This document shows positions 9,798 through 22,120 of a stretch of DNA of 64,000 nucleotides, piece after piece. The DNA lies in assembly GCA_000711775.1 (NCBI GenBank), contig ARYC01000376.1, forward strand, positions 1 to 64,000, given 5' to 3'. Positions within the stretch are counted from its first letter, which is position 1, and every line of letters starts with the position of its first letter. The stretch comes from Oxytricha trifallax. Taxonomy: Eukaryota > Ciliophora > Spirotrichea > Sporadotrichida > Oxytrichidae. The position numbers and the translations under genes were made by a program. Under the pieces are notes generated by a model that was given only the letters and a program-made list of their open reading frames with translations, made no database searches and was not told the DNA's origin.

Positions 9798-12430
9798 ATG
9801 AACTATCCCAATACTACCACCACTATATAATCGAATGCATATGCCGCAAATGTTAATTCTTAGAAAAATTCTTCAATAAAAAATACTAAAAAAGGTAAGT
9901 TTGCACACATTTTTATTTAAGCCCATTCTCTTGCTCTTTTTTCTTATTAAAACTTGTGTTTAGTTAGCTCATCAAAGAAAAGTCATTTTTATGTTATTTT
10001 TATTCTAATTTTACACAAGTCCAGCAACTCTATCACAATATAATAATGCAACTACTACCAATCGTTTGGTATCATAAAAACATGCATCTATGGCTTTTTT
10101 ATAGAATCGCTAGGGAGCCAGTCATAATAATACTCCAGACAAAAACTAAAAAAAGGCTAGCAGTCACGCCAAAAAGTAGAGCATAAATTAAAAGGGGATG
10201 AAAGAAAATGAGAACTAGTCGAGCAGTTTTATAGGAGGAAGCTAATAGCAGGTAATTCAGTAGTTTGCGAACAATTAAAATGTAGCTAAATAAGGGAATA
10301 TGCATGATTAATTATAGAGAATTAAAAATGTTGATCTCTATTAGCAGTACTCAAAAAGCACTAAAGTTTCTCCTAATCGAGTTCCAAATGCAAACGGTGA
10401 CTCAAATGCTTTCTTAAATTAATTGACACTGAAATAATAACAAATTGAACAAATGCAGCTCAATCAACTATAAAATTAATAGGTTTTCAAAGGAAATTCG
10501 AACAAAATAACTGGAGGCCATCATGCAGCGAATTCCTTTGTAGAGAATCTTAACAAAGTTTAATCAAAGTTTTTAATAGAAAACAGCTTTGCTCATAATA
10601 TTTCAAACTAATATAGCTTGAGAATCCCTCTGAATGACAAAGATCAAAATCAGCTTAACAAAGGGACACTATAACTTGACTTAGAAGCCATCTCTCCTAC
10701 TATTATATCTTAAACTCAGTTTACAAACTAAAATAAGCCGAAGATTTTAATGAGGAAGGATTCACAGGGATCAACTGGAACTCATAATAATGGTGGGCAC
10801 AGCTAGTTTAACTTATTTTAAGCTACTCAAGATTAAGATATTACATAAGATAGGTCTTCTAATGGTATGGACTCTGGTCAAGGGTCAAATAATATGAATG
10901 ACTAGTCTAGTAATATGCACCAGTCATTCATTAACTTGATTTATCCATCAATGTCCAAGAAAATTATCACTACAAATCTATTCTTACATTTAATATAATT
11001 GTATAACAAATCAAGATACTGATAGATCAACAAGTTCGAAAGTTTAATAAAGTCATATCATTAACAATCAATTAGGTGCTGGTCATCATTAAAAATCAAA
11101 ATCTGTCTTTACTGGAGGTTAAAATGGATTTAATTAGTAATTTTCATAGTTCTAACATTACAATATAACAAAACTCCATAAATAGAGTAAATAATATAAG
11201 AAGCTATTTTGTTTTTCTCTAAATATACATTACAATAACTAAATGGGATAGGGCGTATAAAAAGTTAATCAGTCTTCCTATAAAAAGTAAGCTAATGTCT
11301 TCAACTATTCTCAGAGATTGAAGGAACTTTTGAATGATAACTAAGACTCAAATGATCAAATCGATTAGACTTAAGAAAATATTGCGCCAAGACGTCATTA
11401 AATATTTTCACAGCAACCATCTCCAAATTCGAGTTCTACCAATATTTTACTCAATATGAATGATATCTAAGTTTAAGAGAAGTCTGTAGATTCAAAATTT
11501 CCAAGGACTCAAATTAGAAGTACTTTTGACAATATAGTTGGACAGTAGAAATAGTTCGTAACAATAGAAGAGCAAATGAAGAAAGCATAAAATAAGCAAG
11601 GATTGAACACTTTAGATCTATTACAGAATGAAAAGTCAAGTGCTGTATAACTTTAGAAGTAAATTCAATATCCATATCAAAAGTCCAATACTTAGGTCAA
11701 CACTCCAAATAATAACACAGGTAATTTTTAAGGTTAAAATAGTGGCCTTCTATTCAAGCCCTAAGATAGCCAGCCAGTAAACCCTCAAAGGAAGAACTTC
11801 CAGTATAGTTAATATGGAAACCAGCAATAGCCATATTGCTAATAAGATCAAATTGAAGATTCATTGTAAACCTAAAATGAAATATCGAACAGACATTAGG
11901 TAAGAAGAGGAAGCAATTACTCTTAGGGATACAGAGAGAATTTCAACAAAGCATAACAGTAGTAAATTTAACCAGTTAGAGAAAAGAAGCAGCATTAGCC
12001 AACCCAGAGTAAAATTCTTAACAATTCAAAATCAAACGGTAATTATCCAAAGAATCCTCATCATTAAAGATCATCAAGTGACTACGTGAACTACGCTCAA
12101 ATTCAAAATCAAAATGCTTCTAGTAATGCAAAGCTGAAGAAATTTCTAAACTCAGACATTTAAAACTTCGACTAATCTCAAAGCAATCTGACCATTTAAA
12201 ATGCTAATTAAATGGACTATATAGATGAGCAACAGGATAAGAATTTTAGCCAAGGCATTACCCCTAAAAGCTTCTTTTAGGATTAAGAGAAAAGTAATAA
12301 TAGTGCCTCATTTTTACAATAATATTCTCAGGCTTTATTAGAGGCACAAATATAAATCAATAAGTAGTATCTGAATGGAGTTCCTAACAAATAAATAGCT
12401 GCAAAAAAGGCTAAATAACTAAGTTTTGTT
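9798..12430 (+). CDS. Kinase block 1: N-terminal Gln/Asn-rich MDSs
   Basis: Starts MNYPNTTTTIQSNAYAANVN. A 130-nt GT...AG intron at 9895-10024 is supported by frame on both sides. An IES at 10979-11005 has pointer ACAAATC (10972-10978 and 11006-11012). The rest is one open frame rich in Gln (mostly TAA/TAG), Asn and Ser. It ends at pointer TAAGTTTTGTT (12420-12430), which recurs inverted at 19081-19091. Reading straight on would leave the frame and meet TGA near 12535. Confidence 0.85.
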
Positions 12431-15400
12431 TAAAATGATAAGATTTTTTCATTACTTTACCTATAATTAGATTAGAAATAATGTAATAAAGCAGTAGAAC
12501 TACCAGCTCAATAGTCAGAGCGATAGAAGCTTGAATCATGAGATAAAAGAGATGCAAAAGCCAGAAATCTCAGCAAGAGTCTCAGATGCTAGTATGAATA
12601 ATGATTTTGAATAAAGATCAGAGCGTAGACAGACTCTGTTTGTTAGGAAAGAAATTCCTCCAATAATTACAAAATAAAATCATGAAGATTCAAATGCATT
12701 TATGTACATGACTACTGATCCTAACCTATCTCCATACACAAAAGATAAGTGCAAACTACAAAAAATGATTATGATTAATTTCAAAAAGTACAATTTAAAT
12801 GCAGAATATTACTTAAGGGGATTTTATATATTGAAATAAAAAATTTGATTACTTATGCCATATTTAAAACAACTAATATATGTTACATTTAAGAAAAAAA
12901 GAGTTATAAATTATAAGCAAATGTATTCTTTACTTATTTTTTTATTTTTACCTTTTATTATAATAAACCTCTTATCATTGATGCTAATCTTCAATTAATA
13001 ATATCTTATGCCCACAATTCACTTCATTATTAATTATTTTGCAGATATCCAATTAAAACTTTTGAGTTTTTAAATGAACCTCCACAAACAACCTCAGAAT
13101 TTTACAGAATAGGGAGAGTTCTTGGTAGAGGAGCCTTTGGTAAAGTTAACTTAGCTGCACACAAAGTAAGTGAACAGCTTGTAGCCATAAAAAGTATCAA
13201 CAAAGAGTTCTTGAAATGTGAAGAGGATCAAAAGAAAAAGATTATGCAAGAATTTGCAATTTTAAAGCAAAGCACACATCAAAGTGTCGTGAGGCTTTAT
13301 GATACATTTGAAACTAGCAAGCACATATGCTTTGTCATATGTGAAATTTATATTAAACCACCAAGAATTAATTTATTGTTTTAAATCTAGAAATTATAAA
13401 GAAATAAAATGCAAACCAGCACTATGAGTAACAGCATGAATACGGTAACTTACTTTAATTTTTACTTATGAATATTTAGAGAACAGCAAGTCTCGTAACT
13501 GGTCAAGTAATCAAAGTGAGTGGCAACCCCTTAGATTTCTCATTCCTCAAGTTGCAGTCTATTGAAGGTAATTAATATTAGCCAAATCTTAAATTTTATA
13601 TTTTAGCATTGAGAAAGGAAGAGCCAAGATCAGGGAAAAGAAAGCCTATTGAAGAAAGCGATGATGAGGAAGATCAAAAGAAGGTAAGCTTGTTTATTTT
13701 AATAGTTTTTATATCAAAAGTAGAATGAAAATTTATTAAATCCACAAATGGACGCAGAAAAGCAAGACCAGGACAAACAATAAAATTAAATGAAAGAGAC
13801 AACAGTTAGAGCAAATATGGCTCAATAAATCAACCAGCTTCTAACAAACCACAACATTTCTCTACAAGCAAATAAAAATTAGTTACTTGGTCGTAAAAAC
13901 GAAGATTAAAAGGTCGAAGCCAAGAGAAAGAAGCTTGTTTAAATCTACTGCACATCGATTTTCCTGAATAACAACGAAATTAGAACTGTAATGGGGTTGA
14001 GAAGCGTTTTAGATTCAGTAATGTGGGAGCCAAGCAAATTGGAGTGGTTGGATTTATCTTACAATTATCTTGAGAAAATTGAGCCTGAAATACTAGAATT
14101 CCCTAATTTAAAGACTCTATATTTACATGGAAATTACATATCAAATCTTGATTAGTTATTGAAAAATTAAGCATGCTTAGACTTGCCCTAATTACAAACT
14201 TTGACATTGTATGGAAACTCTATCGAATTTTAATAACCTATATTTATTTCTGGAAGCTCTCAAAAAGCTTGATTCTGTCCTTATCACAAGAAAAAAAGCT
14301 ATTCTAATAATAATTGTTGACAATGCAAAGAAACCTCCTGAAAAATAGTTCATATTTTTCTATATTAAATGATCACTCTTCATCAATTATCTCAACAGGT
14401 TCCTAGTATTTTATTTTAAATGACTATCATATAAGTTATATTAATTAAAATTAATGATTTCTTTGCTTAAAAATGCATCAACTAAATAATTTATGAAATT
14501 AATGAGGAAAGTGAAGCTCAAAAAGATTGAATCAATAAAACCTTCGTACCCCTTATCCTTTAAGATCTCTTGTTCTTTATTTATTATAAGTGAGACTTAT
14601 TTTGATACCCCAAAGTCACATTAATATATTCCCTTTGTTACATTAGCATCAAGGAGAATATTATCAAGTTTAATGTCTCTGTGAACAATTAACTTCGAAT
14701 GATGAATAAAAATAGTTTAAATTGTTTAATTATAATAGATTTATATTCAAAGAAGGTAAGCACTCATTAGTAAATAATAAATGTATCAAAAGTAAAAATC
14801 TTTATAAAAAATGATTCATCTAAAGTAAAATCTTGAGCAAGTTAAGAAGCTACAAGACTTGTAATTAATTTTCTATCGAGCAAATCAAGGGCTATAGATT
14901 GTACGTTCTCGGTATTATGTATGAAAAGTATGAAGCTTTTTATGTACTCAATTTAGTAACAAATTTCTCAAGAAAAGAATTTGACACAGTGATAGTGTGG
15001 AACGAAAGACTTTACGCATCAAAGAGGACCAAGTTAAGAAAGATCACTGTTGATAATACATAAAATTATAAGCAATCCTGAAAAGAAGGAAGAATAAACT
15101 AAACCTGGTCAAAACCCATCGCAATAGTGATTGATTATATAACAAAAATGCATGTATTATATTTAAAATTAAAATTTAAGTAATTTCTTAGAAAACTTAT
15201 ATGACTCATCTATTACGATATCATCACTTATATATTTACATTATTCTATTCAAATTAATTTATTCTAATCCTATCAATTAATATGATCAATTCTCAATTT
15301 ACTAGGCATCTTAAGCTTCGCTGAAGAGCTTCTGCATGATTTATTACTTTTTACTTATCAAGTAATATGTCGCTGTAGCATAATTCATTTCTTTCTGTTA

Positions 15401-18400
15401 TATTGAACTTTCAAGATATTCTCTATTGTATATGCCAGCTTGCACTACCATTTGCAATATAGCTTCATCAATTATCTATAAATCAGATATATTAATAGTT
15501 CCTAGTATTTGACGTACTTGTTTTTGATTTGATTCTCAAATTCTTAGAGCTCACTTTGTTGCTTTAATTTCTGTTCGTGAGCTTGCTCAACTTATAATTC
15601 TGCCTTTTCATCATCACTGCTAAGTTCAGTCTCCTTGAAACTCTTTTTCAGGGAATCTTGTGAAGAAGACCGGCTTCTGCGGTTTTAAGAATTTGAAGAG
15701 GATTAACTTTTGTTGTTTTCAGATTCATTATCGTTTGCAAAGTTATTGTAAACACCGTTGTCCAAGTCTGCATTTAAAAATGCCTGATTTCATACAAAGA
15801 TATTGGGAACATAATTTATAATAAATATTGATTGTTGTTCTGTTCATATTAACGATCATAGTCTTTACACTTAGGAGCAAATTTTATGCACCTCTTATGA
15901 ACCATCATCCTTTTAACTTCATCAGGCCAATCTTTTTCAAAATATAATGAAATTATATACATTCCTCATCATAGTCACTAATTGTTGAATTAAACGGAGC
16001 CAGTATAATAGATTTAGTTTATTAATTTCTATTTTAAGCAAAGAATTATTGTTAGTTTTAGTATCGAGGTTATGTTCAGTAAATATGACATCTGTATCTT
16101 AATTCTATTAAGTATTAAGGTTCTCTTTTGGTACTCTGTCTATATTCTTTGACAGATATTCCTTCTGGATGGTATCCTTTTCTTTTTAAGTGAAGATTTC
16201 TAACTATTCTTCAGTGTCCTTTAACCAAGGGTGACTTAAAACTTCGAAAGCACTTAGACGCTTTTTGGGGTCAACTTCAAGTAAAGATGCTATTAAATTC
16301 AAAGCTGGTTCGCTTATAATTTTCTATTAAAATATTGTATACTTAAAATTTTGTAGATCGTTTTAATAGTTCATGAATTAAAATAATAAATTATAACTTC
16401 TCTTCTGGCTTTATTTCGTATTTACCGTTAACAATCAAACTATGTAGCTCGTGCATACTTGCTGCTTTGAAGGGTACTGTTCCAATTAGCATTGCATACA
16501 AACATACTCCTGCACTCCACACATCAACTTTAAAACCTTCTCATAAAATCAATATATCAAAGATCTCTGGGGCAATATATGCAGGTGTTCCACATTTAAT
16601 AAGAATTAATAGCATAAATTATAATGCCTTTTAAACTACTATATAATGATTGCTCACTCATTATTTCAGTTTCTGATGAGACTATAAAAATATAAAAAGT
16701 CACAAATCTTGATCTTGCCATTAGCATCAAAATATATAATTTTATGGAATGATGAATATAAGAGAGTCCCTCTATAATTTGCTTGAAAAAGTATTTAGCA
16801 ATATTTTCCTTAAGCTTTCTTCTCTTTCTTACATAAGTTAACAAATCACCTCCTGCACATAGTTCCATGACAAATCATATGTTTCATAAAAGAGTTAATA
16901 TGTTAAATAATTAAACAATATCCCAGAGACGAATTTAAATGCAATAGAAATATAAATTCTAATCTAATTCAGAAGTCTCTCAGTTTCAGTTAAAGGTTGT
17001 TCTTCCTCATTAAAACTCACTTAGTTTTTGTTGGAATTTTACACCTGCTTATAATTAAGTGGTGTTATATCCCTGATCTTTGACAATTCATAATTGAATA
17101 AATTCTACTTCTAATTAATCAAGAAGCTATTACTTTACTGATTTTATTAATGCTGTAGTTGCTATTTAGCCTAGATAAACTGGTGCTACTATTGTTACTA
17201 CTACTAATATTAATATTGTTATTAATAGACAACTTATTAATGTGTTTATTTCTTATTAGCTTCAATTTGATTATTGTTGATCTTGGTAAAGTTATTGATG
17301 TTAAAGCAAACTGACTCTTCATCAGCAAATGATGGCTCGTTTGGAGTATTAGCAGACACCTCTAAGATGTTATTATTCTTAAATTGAGCTTTAATATGTG
17401 AGGTATTTTGGTAATCAGAAGCTGAGGTTGGAGGAGGCATATTTTGGATGCTCTATCTGTGCTGATTCAAAGGTGAGATTATTGTCTGGCTAGGCTTCTA
17501 ATTAAATTATAAAATAAATCTACTGCAGCAAATGTGAACTATTAGTGTTGAGTTGATAGTTAGTGAACTGCTGCTGTTGATTTAAAGTTATGTTTGACAT
17601 CGAGTTTGTCTTCAAGTGATGCGACTGCTTCAATGTTTTCTAAAAGATAGAGTGATTTTTCTATGGTGAATTCTAAACTGAGTATCTGTGTCCTGACAAG
17701 GTATTTCCTCCATTTGCTCCTTAGTGTCTCAAGTTAGTATTATTTGGTATATTATGCTCTTGATTGGGATAGAAGTTTATGCCCTAATTGTTTATAATGT
17801 TTAAATTATTTGGAGAAACGTCTCTTTGATTTGATTCCTGGGCATAGGTATTTTACACTAATCCTCCGGTTGGTTTAACTTATGAATTTTTCCTGGCCAT
17901 AAATTCGTTTTATATAGTTTATGAATCACTCTTTTGCAATGAAAACTTAGAATACTGTCTCTATGGCTGCTGCATTTATTGCTGCTAATACTATTCCTAA
18001 TGATTTACAAATGAATTCTATTAGTGCTGATTGGTTGTGATGTTTCCCTTACTGAGGTCAATTGATATGTTTGTTACTTTCTTTTGGTTCTGCTGTTAGA
18101 GTTATTGAGTTTGAAGATTTTACTTGAATAATCTTGGGGAGGTCTTCTCGCTTTGAATGTTCTTTTTTATTTAGCTTGTCATGCCTTAGAGATTCAATTT
18201 CCCATATGTAATCTATAAAATTAAAATATCCGTTCAGAAAAAATAAATAGATTATTCTTTTTTCTCAATTAAGCCAACCTTAAATATTTTTAATCTAGTT
18301 GGAGTTTTGCTTGAGATTATCTTTGTAGTTTTTAGTAGCATTTTAGATGATCTTACTCTTGAGATCCTTTCCACTTTTTTAATTTTTAATATTGGCAGCA

Positions 18401-19091
18401 GAGGCACTTTGAATTCCTTAAATTTATGATTAGCCCATTAACTGCGAGTACTAATTGTTTTAGTGATTTAATGAGTTCTACATTCATAAATTCTATATAT
18501 TTAATGAAGTTTTATTTATAATTATTAATATGATTGCTTAGATTTGATGGGTAATACTCTAAGCCAGTAAGTTTGATGAAATAGGCATTATGTTATGAGG
18601 TGAAAAGATCTATGAATTTTAAAAGGGATATAAAATTATTGCTTTCATTTAATAGTGGTTTTAATAATATATTCACTCACTTAAATTTTTTATGGTTGTA
18701 ATATTAGACTTTCCACTATTATTGAAAAGCCCACTTCCACTGGTTTTGCTAGTACTTATGGATGGTTTTGAGGTGTGATGAATAATGGTTTAATGGTTTG
18801 TGTTAGGTTTAGGGGATATTTTTCTCTTCAAGTTTTGCTGATTCTACTGTTGTCTCCCGACATTATCCTTGTTTTGCAGGATAAAATTTTATTGCATGGG
18901 AGATTTCTTAGTTAAGGCGAAGTTGTTGTTAGTATGTGAAATAGTGGTGGTGATGTTATGTTGAGCTGGGTGCTAGTAAGACAGTTTACGCTGATGATAG
19001 ATGGAGGAGGTGATGTTTCCAGTTGGTTTAGAAATCATTGTATCTTGGTTTATAGTCTAAGAGTTATTATTCACATTATCAACAAAACTTA
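9798..19091. CDS. Scrambled SNF1/AMPK-like protein kinase gene
   Basis: About 21 MDSs in five blocks on both strands. Gene order: + 9798-12430, - 19091-16957, + 12465-13338, then - 16874-15287 alternating with - 14708-14378. Junction pointers match at 11, 13, 8, 12, 12, 8, 7, 9, 9, 13 and 15 bp, and each join keeps frame. The product is roughly 2100 residues: a Gln/Asn-rich N-terminal three quarters, then a Ser/Thr kinase with GRGAFGKV, VAIKSINK, KLIVHRDIKLDN, ICDFGVSK, CGTPAYIAPEIL and HPWL, then a low-complexity linker and a UBA-like tail (EIIDEAILQMVVQAG...ATATYYL) as in SNF1/SnRK kinases. All catalytic residues are present, but only after unscrambling. Stop TGA at 15289-15287. Confidence 0.9.
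12465..13338 (+). CDS. Kinase block 3: linker and kinase N-lobe
   Basis: Entered through AATTAGATTAGAA (12465-12477). It reads NNVIKQQNYQLNSQS on to about 12815, then an AT-rich IES to about 13043 (pointer AG or ATAT, both in frame). The N-lobe follows: EFYRIGRVLGRGAFGKVNLA, LVAIKSINKEF and the alphaC Glu region. It ends KHICFV at pointer TTTGTCAT (13331-13338), whose partner is inverted at 16874-16867. Confidence 0.88.
13409..15130 (+). CDS. LRRC51: Scrambled LRRC51-like leucine-rich repeat protein
   Basis: About 316 residues after joining. MDS 1 is 13409-14226, with introns at 13445-13479, 13568-13606 and 13684-13720. It gives GNPLDFSFLKLQSIE, KEEPRSGKRKP and leucine-rich repeats (EWLDLSYNYLEKIEPEI, TLYLHGNYISNL, LQTLTLYGNSIE). 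Then the order is 14872-14937, 14253-14294, 14969-15053, 14315-14345 and 15076-15130. Pointers are TCTATCGA, GAAGCT, CAAGAAAA, TGTTGA and TCCTGAAAA. The joined tail reads QIKGYRLYVLGIMYEKYEA, LKKLDSVLITRK, EFDTVIVWNERLY, then KKEEQTKPGQNPSQQ and TGA at 15128-15130. Domain order and the GYRxYVL tail match LRRC51; the cell role here is unknown. Confidence 0.9.
14378..14708 (-). CDS. Kinase block 5: even-numbered micro-MDSs inside the LRRC51-like gene
   Basis: Four tiny minus-strand MDSs fill the gaps of block 4. 14708-14641 holds HHSKLIVHRDIKLDNILLD, the catalytic loop (pointers TATTCATCATTC and TTGATGCTAATG). 14619-14591 holds DFGVSKQV (GTGACTTT and AGTCTCA). 14570-14537 holds EILKDKGYEGF (AGAGATCTT and GAAGGTTTT). 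14411-14378 holds EPVEIIDE (AAATACTAGGAAC and AGATAATTGATGAAG). They lie between the plus-strand MDSs of the LRRC51-like gene. Confidence 0.9.
14709..14871. other. Spacer between kinase micro-MDS and LRRC51-like MDS
   Basis: 163 bp, AT-rich, with no segment required by either reassembled gene. Best read as IES shared by both loci. Confidence 0.4.
15287..16874 (-). CDS. Kinase block 4: odd-numbered C-lobe and tail MDSs
   Basis: Minus-strand pieces 16874-16747 (MELCAGGDLLTYVRKRRKLK), 16730-16696 (DANGKIKICDF), 16683-16560 (SSETEIMSEQ, an IES of about 45 bp, then CGTPAYIAPE), 16540-15498 (EGFKVDVWSAGVCLY, EVDPKKRLSAFEVLSHPWL, linker) and 15477-15287 (AILQMVVQAG to TGA). Between them lie short spacers whose partners are in block 5. 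The fourth piece also has ordinary IESs: 16316-16388 with pointer ATTAT, one near 15970 with pointer GAA and one near 15800 with pointer AATCA. Confidence 0.88.
16957..19091 (-). CDS. Kinase block 2: inverted low-complexity MDSs
   Basis: Entered through TAAGTTTTGTT at 19091-19081, giving KAKQLSFVDNVNNNSQT in frame with block 1. Contains Thr/Ser/Asn-rich then Gln-rich sequence. Internal nonscrambled IESs: one around 18490-18690 (pointer unresolved), one with pointer TAGATTA (18291-18297 and 18209-18215) and one of 22 bp with pointer TAGA (17519-17522 and 17497-17500). The block ends at pointer AATTAGATTAGAA (16969-16957), shared with 12465-12477 on the plus strand. Confidence 0.82.
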
Positions 19092-19339
19092 TATTAATTT
19101 TACATATCTAAAAACAATTAATATTCATTAATAATATTAGATATAGGTAAGCTAATTTTTAAATAAATGTGAGATATTAATAACGATTTTTAAATATAAT
19201 TAAAAATATGAAATTACAGTAGCAGTAAAAGTCTCGATAAGAGAATATGAGAAATTAAAAGGGTTAATAAAGATAAAACAAATCATTTATTTGATTTCAT
19301 TGATTTGAGTAACCCTTAAATCTATCAGCATCTAAATCA
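19092..19339. other. Intergenic, AT-rich
   Basis: 248 bp between the edge of kinase block 2 and the start of the plus-strand coiled-coil gene. No coding signal seen. Confidence 0.4.
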
Positions 19340-22029
19340 ATGAGTAAATAATAATTCAATTTACACTTTATTATTATTTAGATGATTAAGAGTTGAAAAA
19401 GCATAATTTCAATGCATTTAGTCCACTCCGCACTCATAATAATAATAATTAAGACACTAATGTGACTCAATCGTAAAGTTTCAGGGATAATTCCCCTTTT
19501 TAAGCTAAGAGATCAGCTGCTCAGGATTATCTTAACAGCCATTCAGCTTTCGAATAAAAATAGTAAAATGAAGCAAATCACACTTATAACTAGTCGGTGA
19601 TAAGCACTAATACAGTTAATAATCCATTTATTGCAAATAATAAACAGTAAACCTTCTAGAAATCAAGAATAGGAATGTATTTTTGAGTTATTTTTATTTA
19701 GGTTTAAAAGAAGCAGGGCAACATCGGAAACTCAGTTCTAAGAAAATCTAGAACCCCAACAAAATCATAAATACAGTAATCTCACACCATAACACTAACT
19801 TCCCTAGCAGTACCACACACAGAATACAAATAGCTTCTAAATTAATTTCAAAATCTTTCTAAAAATAACGATAAAACAGAGCGGTAATTATAACAAGCAT
19901 AGAAAGAGTCCTTGAAGTATCGCACACTTAATGAGTAAAATGAGAAGGAGTTGCGTGTTCTTTAACAAACATTACAGAAATTAAAAGATGATAAACTCTT
20001 ATAGGAAAGTGATCATAAATCACTAAAAGAGTACTCAAGGAAGTTAGAAAGCAGACTAATTTAAGAAGTTAATAAAGCTGGAACTGGTAATGTAAATACT
20101 AGCAACATTGGTAATACAGGTAGAAATGGCAATGCAGGAGGACCATTATAGGATATTATATAAAATCAGAGAGAGCAAATAAATAAGATTCGTGGAGAAA
20201 AGGACAAAGCTGATGCCATTTTAGAAAGCATGTACTAAAAATTACAGCAATAACAATAAGAAAACTAAAATCTTACAGTAGCTTTGGTATTCAAATATTT
20301 TAGATTTAACTCAAATAATTTTTAGGAAATGAAATTTTAAGATGTTGGAATTAAGAACTTTGGAGGCGTGTTAGACAGAGAACAATTAATGCAATTGATT
20401 AAAAGCGAATAGAATCAATAGTAGCATGAAGACGAGAAAAGAGGCATGCTCATGAAAATTCAGGACTTAAATCATTATGATAAATTTTTACTTAATGTAA
20501 ATTATTTTCATTTTTAATAATTAATCTGAAAAAATAAATTAATTTAAAATTATCAATAAATTTTAGATTAATTTCAATAAATTTTTATAAACAACCCAAA
20601 ATTTTGCTCATTCATATTATATGGGATTATAAATAAGCTGCGAGTAAATATTTTCCCATATACAATAGAAAAAATTTAATAAGCTATATTTGGGTTTTTC
20701 TAAATTTAAAATATATATCGTCATCCATTAATTCAATAGTCGTCTAATTTTATTTGCATAATTTATCTTAAAATTACTATTTAAATTTTAATGTGACTAA
20801 AATTAAATAATATCATTAATTTTCTATTTAATATTTTAATTCTTTTTTACTTATATTATGATAAGTTTCACATAATTATAAATGAATGTGAAGGTATGAA
20901 ATTATTAAGGTTAAAATTCTTATCAATTCAGGTATAAAGTTTAACAGCAATTAACGAAGAATTAAAAATAATAAGAGAATCAAATAACTTAGAGTTCATA
21001 AGACTAGAACAAGAAATTCATTATCTTTCCTAAAAAAATCAATCTCTGGCGCTTGAAAGAGACACAATTTTAAGAGAAAAATCTACTTTACTCGATTTCA
21101 TTGAGGAACTTAATTCAAATCATGATAAGAGACCAATTAATTTAATTTTAATTGATATAATGTTTTAGACTATAGCAATTGCAAGATGAACTGAAATAAG
21201 TGACAGAAATGAACTCTTAGCAACGATTCTAGTTAGATGAACTATTTATATAAGTCCGTAACAAACAACAGGAGAGTGACAATTTCAGATAAGAATGCGA
21301 TAAATACAGGTACTAATCTTCATAATCTGAACATGAATATAAAACACTTAAAGAAGAATTAATTACTCTAAAGAATTAAATTACTTAATAAAATGGCTTG
21401 AAGTATAAATTAATATATTATGGATGAATAGGTTTATATCATTTTCCCCAAAATTTAAATTTAACTAACTAATTAGATTACCAATTACGTAAAGAACTAA
21501 GAAAGGATGATTAGTTAAGAACAGATTGAGGGGCAGCTCACTGATAAAAAGAGAGAAATTTTGAGATTGGAAAGCGAAACCCTTACGTTAAAAGATAGAC
21601 TCCAATCTTCACAGAATGATAATTTACAACTGAGAGGTCAGATTGAAGCAATGCTTGGGGATATCAGAAGATTAGAGCATAACTTAAATCTGGCTAAGAG
21701 ACATGACTAGTATAGAGATGGAGAGCTTTAAGATCGTGAGTAGTTAATCAGAGAGATTTCAGAACTAAGAAAAGAATTAGATCATAACAAAAGGAAAAAT
21801 TACATGCTATAAAATGAAAGCTAAAGCCATCTACAAGTCCAAAAGTAGCTAGAAGATAAACTAATATTAAATTTAATTTTAATACATTTTAATAATTATA
21901 AAGTATGTTGTAAGTTTAAGAACAGCTTAATACAGAAGCAAGTTGAGAATTTAATCGCAAGCAAGAAATTACTACAAAAGACACTTAGTGAACAAATGAA
22001 CATCAAAAATAAGAAAATTGATTTTTGAT
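19340..22029 (+). CDS. Coiled-coil protein, function unknown
   Basis: A 4-nt first exon (ATGA, 19340-19343) and a 38-nt GT...AG intron (19344-19381) give MNDQELKKHNFNAF. An Asn/Ser-rich head is followed by long heptad-rich stretches (LKYRTLNEQNEKELRVL; KKREILRLESETLTLKDRL; REISELRKELDHN). A short AT-rich insert near 19680-19705, an intron near 20290-20325 and larger AT-rich IESs near 20500-20930 and 21120-21165 interrupt it. A further break near 21410-21530 was not fully resolved. TGA at 22027-22029. No catalytic motif; probably a cytoskeletal or basal-body-type structural protein (inference). Confidence 0.78.
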
Positions 22030-22120
22030 TTGTTTTATTTCTTTTATGTTTGAAAACTATTAATCTATGCAAATAACGAAATTAAACAATTAAAAAATTT
22101 TGGAAAAATATATTAAAATA

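Noticed and set aside
10099-10305. Minus-strand hydrophobic ORF that resembles a small membrane protein
   Set aside because: It is antisense to the plus-strand frame of the kinase N-terminal block, which has the local codon pattern and joins by pointers.
9798-12535. Block 1 as an independent Gln-rich gene ending at TGA 12535
   Set aside because: The TAAGTTTTGTT pointer joins it in frame to 19091, and the bases 12431-12464 are needed by neither product.
13345-13409. Reading the kinase N-lobe straight on past 13338 as a truncated kinase
   Set aside because: The frame after 13338 is AT-rich and stops; the TTTGTCAT match at 16867-16874 restores the domain instead.
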